A stretch of 14,966 nucleotides of DNA, taken from positions 1-14,966 of the forward strand of contig WAMD01000024.1 of NCBI GenBank assembly GCA_015522495.1, read 5' to 3'. How positions within the stretch are numbered: the first letter of the stretch is position 1; each line of letters starts with the position of its first letter. Below are positions 12,855 to 14,966 of the stretch, in pieces. This stretch comes from Nanobdellati archaeon. GTDB taxonomy: Archaea; B1Sed10-29; WALL01; WAMD01. Position numbers and translations under genes: made by a program. The notes beneath the pieces were generated by a model. That model did not search any database, was not told where the DNA came from, and worked only from the letters and a program-made list of their open reading frames with translations.

Positions 12855-13583
12855 ATGAGAGTCAAACTGATTGCATATACACCAGAACCTGAAAAAGTAT
12901 GTGCTGTTTCTGCATATACATCTATATCAGAGAAAGGACCAGCAGATAGATTTGAGGAATATGACAGTAAGAAAGGGGAAAAAGTGTTAAGGCATGTTGT
13001 TGGATACGGGCATCACTCTGTAATAGAACATGCAAGTTTCACATTTGCTGTTGAAGGGATATCTAGAGCTTGTTCTCATCAACTGGTTAGACATAGACTA
13101 GCATCGTACACCCAACAAAGTCAAAGATATGTAAAATTCAAAGACCTGGATTACGTCACACCTGCCAAAATAGAAGCCAACAAGGGTACAAAGGAGATAT
13201 TTGACAACACAATGAAACAGCTCGCAGATGCATATCAAAAATTAATTGATTTGGGGATACCCCCAGAGGATGCAAGGTATGTATTCCCTAATGCCGCTAA
13301 GACAAACATAGTTATAACAATGAACGCAAGGGAACTACTACACTTCTTCAAGCTAAGATGCTGCCTCAGAGCGCAGTGGGAGATTAGGGAGCTAGCAAAC
13401 AGGATGCTTATAGAGGTAAAAAAGGTAGCCCCGGTTATATTTGAAAAGGCTGGCCCTAGCTGCGTCCAGCTAGGATATTGCCCGGAGGGGAAATTCACTT
13501 GTGGAAAATTCAAAGAAGTAGTTGATGCATATAAATCATTGGAGGAGGATGATATTGAAAAACTATCAAAACTTGGAGACTGA
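12855..13583 (+). CDS. thyX: Flavin-dependent thymidylate synthase ThyX
   Basis: A 242-residue FAD enzyme converting dUMP to dTMP using methylene-folate as carbon donor and a reduced nicotinamide cofactor. The diagnostic ThyX motif RHRLASYTQQSQR is at 79-91 (pattern RHRxxSxxxxSxR). GHHSVIEHASF (52-62) and the C-terminal GPSC...CPEGKFTCG segment also match the family. Length is usual. The gene begins at an ATG with a TATA box about 25 bases upstream. It ends inside the start region of glyA, so the two are co-transcribed and probably translationally coupled. This pairs dTMP synthesis with regeneration of its one-carbon donor. I see no classical ThyA in the window. The divergent CARF-like regulator shares the upstream region. 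Confidence 0.95.
   Translation: MRVKLIAYTPEPEKVCAVSAYTSISEKGPADRFEEYDSKKGEKVLRHVVGYGHHSVIEHASFTFAVEGISRACSHQLVRHRLASYTQQSQRYVKFKDLDYVTPAKIEANKGTKEIFDNTMKQLADAYQKLIDLGIPPEDARYVFPNAAKTNIVITMNARELLHFFKLRCCLRAQWEIRELANRMLIEVKKVAPVIFEKAGPSCVQLGYCPEGKFTCGKFKEVVDAYKSLEEDDIEKLSKLGD
13543..13548 (+). promoter_or_regulatory. Shine-Dalgarno of glyA inside the thyX coding sequence
   Basis: AGGAGG, within ggaggagg (13541-13548), lies six bases before TTG 13555 and immediately before ATG 13549. Its spacing favours the TTG. Upstream in-frame extensions would translate this site itself as Trp-Arg-Arg, so they are unlikely. Confidence 0.6.
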
Positions 13584-14823
13584 AAGAAGGAGTATAATCC
13601 AAGCCGTTGAGGCGAACAATACATGGCGAAGTAGTTGTATAAACCTAATTGCAAGTGAGAATGTAATGTCCCCACTTGCAGAAAAATTATACCTAAGTGA
13701 TTTCCTCCATAGATACGCTGAAGGAGAGCCTTTCCATAGGTACTACAACGGTACCAAGTACATAGACTTAATTGAATCAGAAGTTCAAGGGCTAATGGGG
13801 GATCTACTTAATGCTGAGTATGTTGATGTTAGGCCAATATCTGGGACCGTTGCAAACTTTGCTGTCTTTTCTAGCCTAGCCAAGCCAGGGGATGCAATGA
13901 TATCATTGTCCACACCTAGCGGTGGGCACATATCTCACAACAAGTATGGAGCGCCAACTGCGCTTGGGCTAAAAGTCTATAACTATCCATTTGATGTAGA
14001 GCGCATGAACATAGATGTTGACAAGACTAGAAGGGAGCTCAAACTAATAGATAAAAGACCAAAGTTGTTTGTTCTTGGAGCAAGCCTGTTCTTGTTCCCT
14101 CATCCTGTAAAGGAGATAAAAGAAATCGCAAATGAATACAATGCTAGACTCGTATACGACGCTGCCCACGTACTCGGGCTGATAGCTGGTGGGAAATTTC
14201 AGGCACCTCTTGAAGAAGGCGCTGACATAATAACGAGCTCAACCCACAAAACGTTCCCAGGGCCCCAAGGAGGTATAGTAGCGACAAACAGAGACGACCT
14301 GTTCACAACAATAAAAAAAGGTGTGTTCCCTAGGCTAACAAGCAATCATCACCTGCACAGGATCCCTAGCCTAGGGATAACTGCAATTGAAATGATGGAG
14401 TTTGGTAAAAACTACGCATCACAGATAGTAAAGAATGCAAAGGCACTAGGAGAAGCCTGCTACGAACTAGGGATCCCAGTCATTGCAGAAGAGCTCGGGT
14501 TCACAGAGTCCCATCAGATTGCAATAGATGTTAGTAAAATAGGGTTGAAAGGGAAAGAGGCTGCAGACCTATGCGAGGAAGCGAACGTAATCATTAACAA
14601 AAACTTACTCCCTGGAGAACCACTGAAAAATGTGAAGGATCCAAACGGAGTTAGGATAGGGGTCCAGGAGATGACAAGGTTTGGGATGAAGGAGAGTGAG
14701 ATGAAAACCATCTCTGGATTCTTAAAGAGACTGTGGATAGACAAAGAAAATCCCACAAAGGTAAGAGAAGATGTGGTTGAGTTAAGGAAAAATTACTCAA
14801 ATGTGTTATTTGCACTAAAATGA
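13555..14823 (+). CDS. glyA: Serine hydroxymethyltransferase (archaeal type)
   Basis: A PLP enzyme interconverting serine plus a tetrahydropterin with glycine plus the methylene-pterin. From the TTG start it has 422 residues. Seen: INLIASENVMSP (about 29-40), HRYAEGEPFHRYYNGTKYID (about 52-71), RPISGTVAN for substrate binding, VYDAAHVLGLI for the PLP-contacting Asp-His, and STHKTFPGPQGG with the Schiff-base lysine near residue 232. Length is typical of archaeal SHMT. Start is uncertain over a few codons: TTG 13555 (best ribosome-site spacing), ATG 13549, or longer forms beginning at 13522 that would translate the ribosome-binding site. It overlaps thyX by about 29 bp and feeds it methylene-folate. 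Whether the carrier is tetrahydrofolate or tetrahydromethanopterin cannot be read here, though ThyX usually uses folate. Confidence 0.94.
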   Translation: MKNYQNLETERRSIIQAVEANNTWRSSCINLIASENVMSPLAEKLYLSDFLHRYAEGEPFHRYYNGTKYIDLIESEVQGLMGDLLNAEYVDVRPISGTVANFAVFSSLAKPGDAMISLSTPSGGHISHNKYGAPTALGLKVYNYPFDVERMNIDVDKTRRELKLIDKRPKLFVLGASLFLFPHPVKEIKEIANEYNARLVYDAAHVLGLIAGGKFQAPLEEGADIITSSTHKTFPGPQGGIVATNRDDLFTTIKKGVFPRLTSNHHLHRIPSLGITAIEMMEFGKNYASQIVKNAKALGEACYELGIPVIAEELGFTESHQIAIDVSKIGLKGKEAADLCEEANVIINKNLLPGEPLKNVKDPNGVRIGVQEMTRFGMKESEMKTISGFLKRLWIDKENPTKVREDVVELRKNYSNVLFALK

Positions 14824-14835
14824 TGTACAACATCA
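14821..14835 (+). terminator. Small hairpin at the glyA stop codon
   Basis: tgatgt-aca-acatca is a perfect 6-bp inverted repeat with a 3-base loop starting at the glyA TGA. No T-tract follows, so its role in transcription termination is doubtful. It may act only as an mRNA 3' structure. Confidence 0.25.
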
Positions 14836-14910
14836 CTTTCCTGAGATTAACAGAAACACATTGTTATATAATAATGGGTGGGGGGTTAGATGGGTTTGTT
14901 ATCCCTGATA
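14836..14910. other. Intergenic region with AT box and G-rich run
   Basis: This 75-base stretch after glyA contains ttatataataat (about 14864-14875), preceded by gaaac and resembling a plus-strand TATA box, then a G-rich run (14876-14885, including gggggg) and atggg. No stable RNA fold or gene is recognised. Confidence 0.25.
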
Positions 14911-14966
14911 TCACTTGTTATATGCTATGGCTATGCCTCCAATTAAGCCAAGTATTGCACCTATCC
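14911..14966 (-). CDS. 3' end of a membrane protein gene (partial)
   Basis: Read on the minus strand from the window edge, one frame gives IGAILGLIGGIAIAYNK followed by TGA (14911-14913). This is a glycine-rich hydrophobic helix with a short polar end, typical of a C-terminal transmembrane segment. The rest of the gene lies outside the window, so family and function cannot be assigned. It would be convergent with glyA. Only 17 codons are visible, so chance is possible. Confidence 0.4.
   Translation of the reverse strand, partial: IGAILGLIGGIAIAYNK

Noticed and set aside
13522..13554. Longer SHMT start (MMHINHWRR...)
   Set aside because: The added residues are encoded by thyX sequence and by the Shine-Dalgarno itself (TGG AGG AGG), and no ribosome site lies upstream.
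14819..14844. C/D box small RNA (atgatgt ... ctga)
   Set aside because: The C box is imperfect, there is only one CTGA and no internal D'/C' pair, so the match is likely chance.
14890..14946. 18-codon hydrophobic plus-strand frame (MGLLSLISLVICYGYASN)
   Set aside because: Very short, with no clear ribosome site, and opposite a plausible minus-strand membrane-protein C-terminus whose composition explains its hydrophobicity.

Overview
The window is chromosomal DNA from an archaeon. The evidence is a geranylgeranyl-reductase-family lipid enzyme, an archaeal RecJ-like (DHH/DHHA1) nuclease, an archaeal-type GH57/GT4/GH133 glycogen cluster, an NFACT (Rqc2-like) protein, a PRC-barrel protein, BRE/TATA-type promoters with some apparently leaderless genes, and Shine-Dalgarno sequences of the AGGAGGTGAT type. 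The DNA is AT-rich with many AGA/AGG and ATA codons. No marker here fixes the phylum; a thermophilic or uncultured euryarchaeal or DPANN-type lineage is a guess. There is no rRNA, tRNA, transposase or convincing CRISPR array.

Layout. (1) 1-111: a short, unusually G+C-rich stretch with a 17-bp direct repeat at a 60-bp period and several inverted repeats. It runs into the 3' end of the first gene. (2) 80-5428, minus strand: a tightly packed glycogen/alpha-glucan operon, in transcription order a small winged-helix protein, a GT4 glycosyltransferase, a GH57 alpha-amylase-type enzyme, a second GT4 glycosyltransferase and a GH133 debranching enzyme. The last three junctions overlap by 4-10 bp. (3) 5487-6857, minus: a RecJ-like nuclease. 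It is divergent from (4) 6927-8180, plus: a membrane-anchored coiled-coil protein whose C-terminal transglutaminase-like domain appears to have lost its catalytic Cys and His. (5) 8235-11822, plus: a compact operon with its own leaderless-type promoter and a candidate operator. It encodes a MarR/GbsR-like regulator, a 2x[4Fe-4S] ferredoxin, a geranylgeranyl reductase, a rhomboid protease with a long soluble insertion, and an Rqc2/NEMF-like protein that stops before its NFACT-R domain. (6) 11814-12755, minus: a PRC-barrel protein and a CARF-like/winged-helix regulator. (7) 12855-14823, plus: thyX and glyA, overlapping by about 29 bp, divergent from the CARF-like gene across a short region with a near-perfect palindrome. 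(8) The right edge holds the last codons of a minus-strand membrane protein.

How the genes fit together. Region 2 would make and degrade an intracellular alpha-glucan store. In region 5 the ferredoxin is the likely electron donor for saturating archaeal lipid chains, possibly under the adjacent regulator. In region 7, SHMT makes the methylene-folate that ThyX uses to methylate dUMP. The most unusual points are the CARF-like regulator sharing a palindromic control region with a thymidylate operon and no CRISPR nearby, the truncated Rqc2-like protein, the pseudo-transglutaminase, and the G+C-rich repeat island at the left edge.
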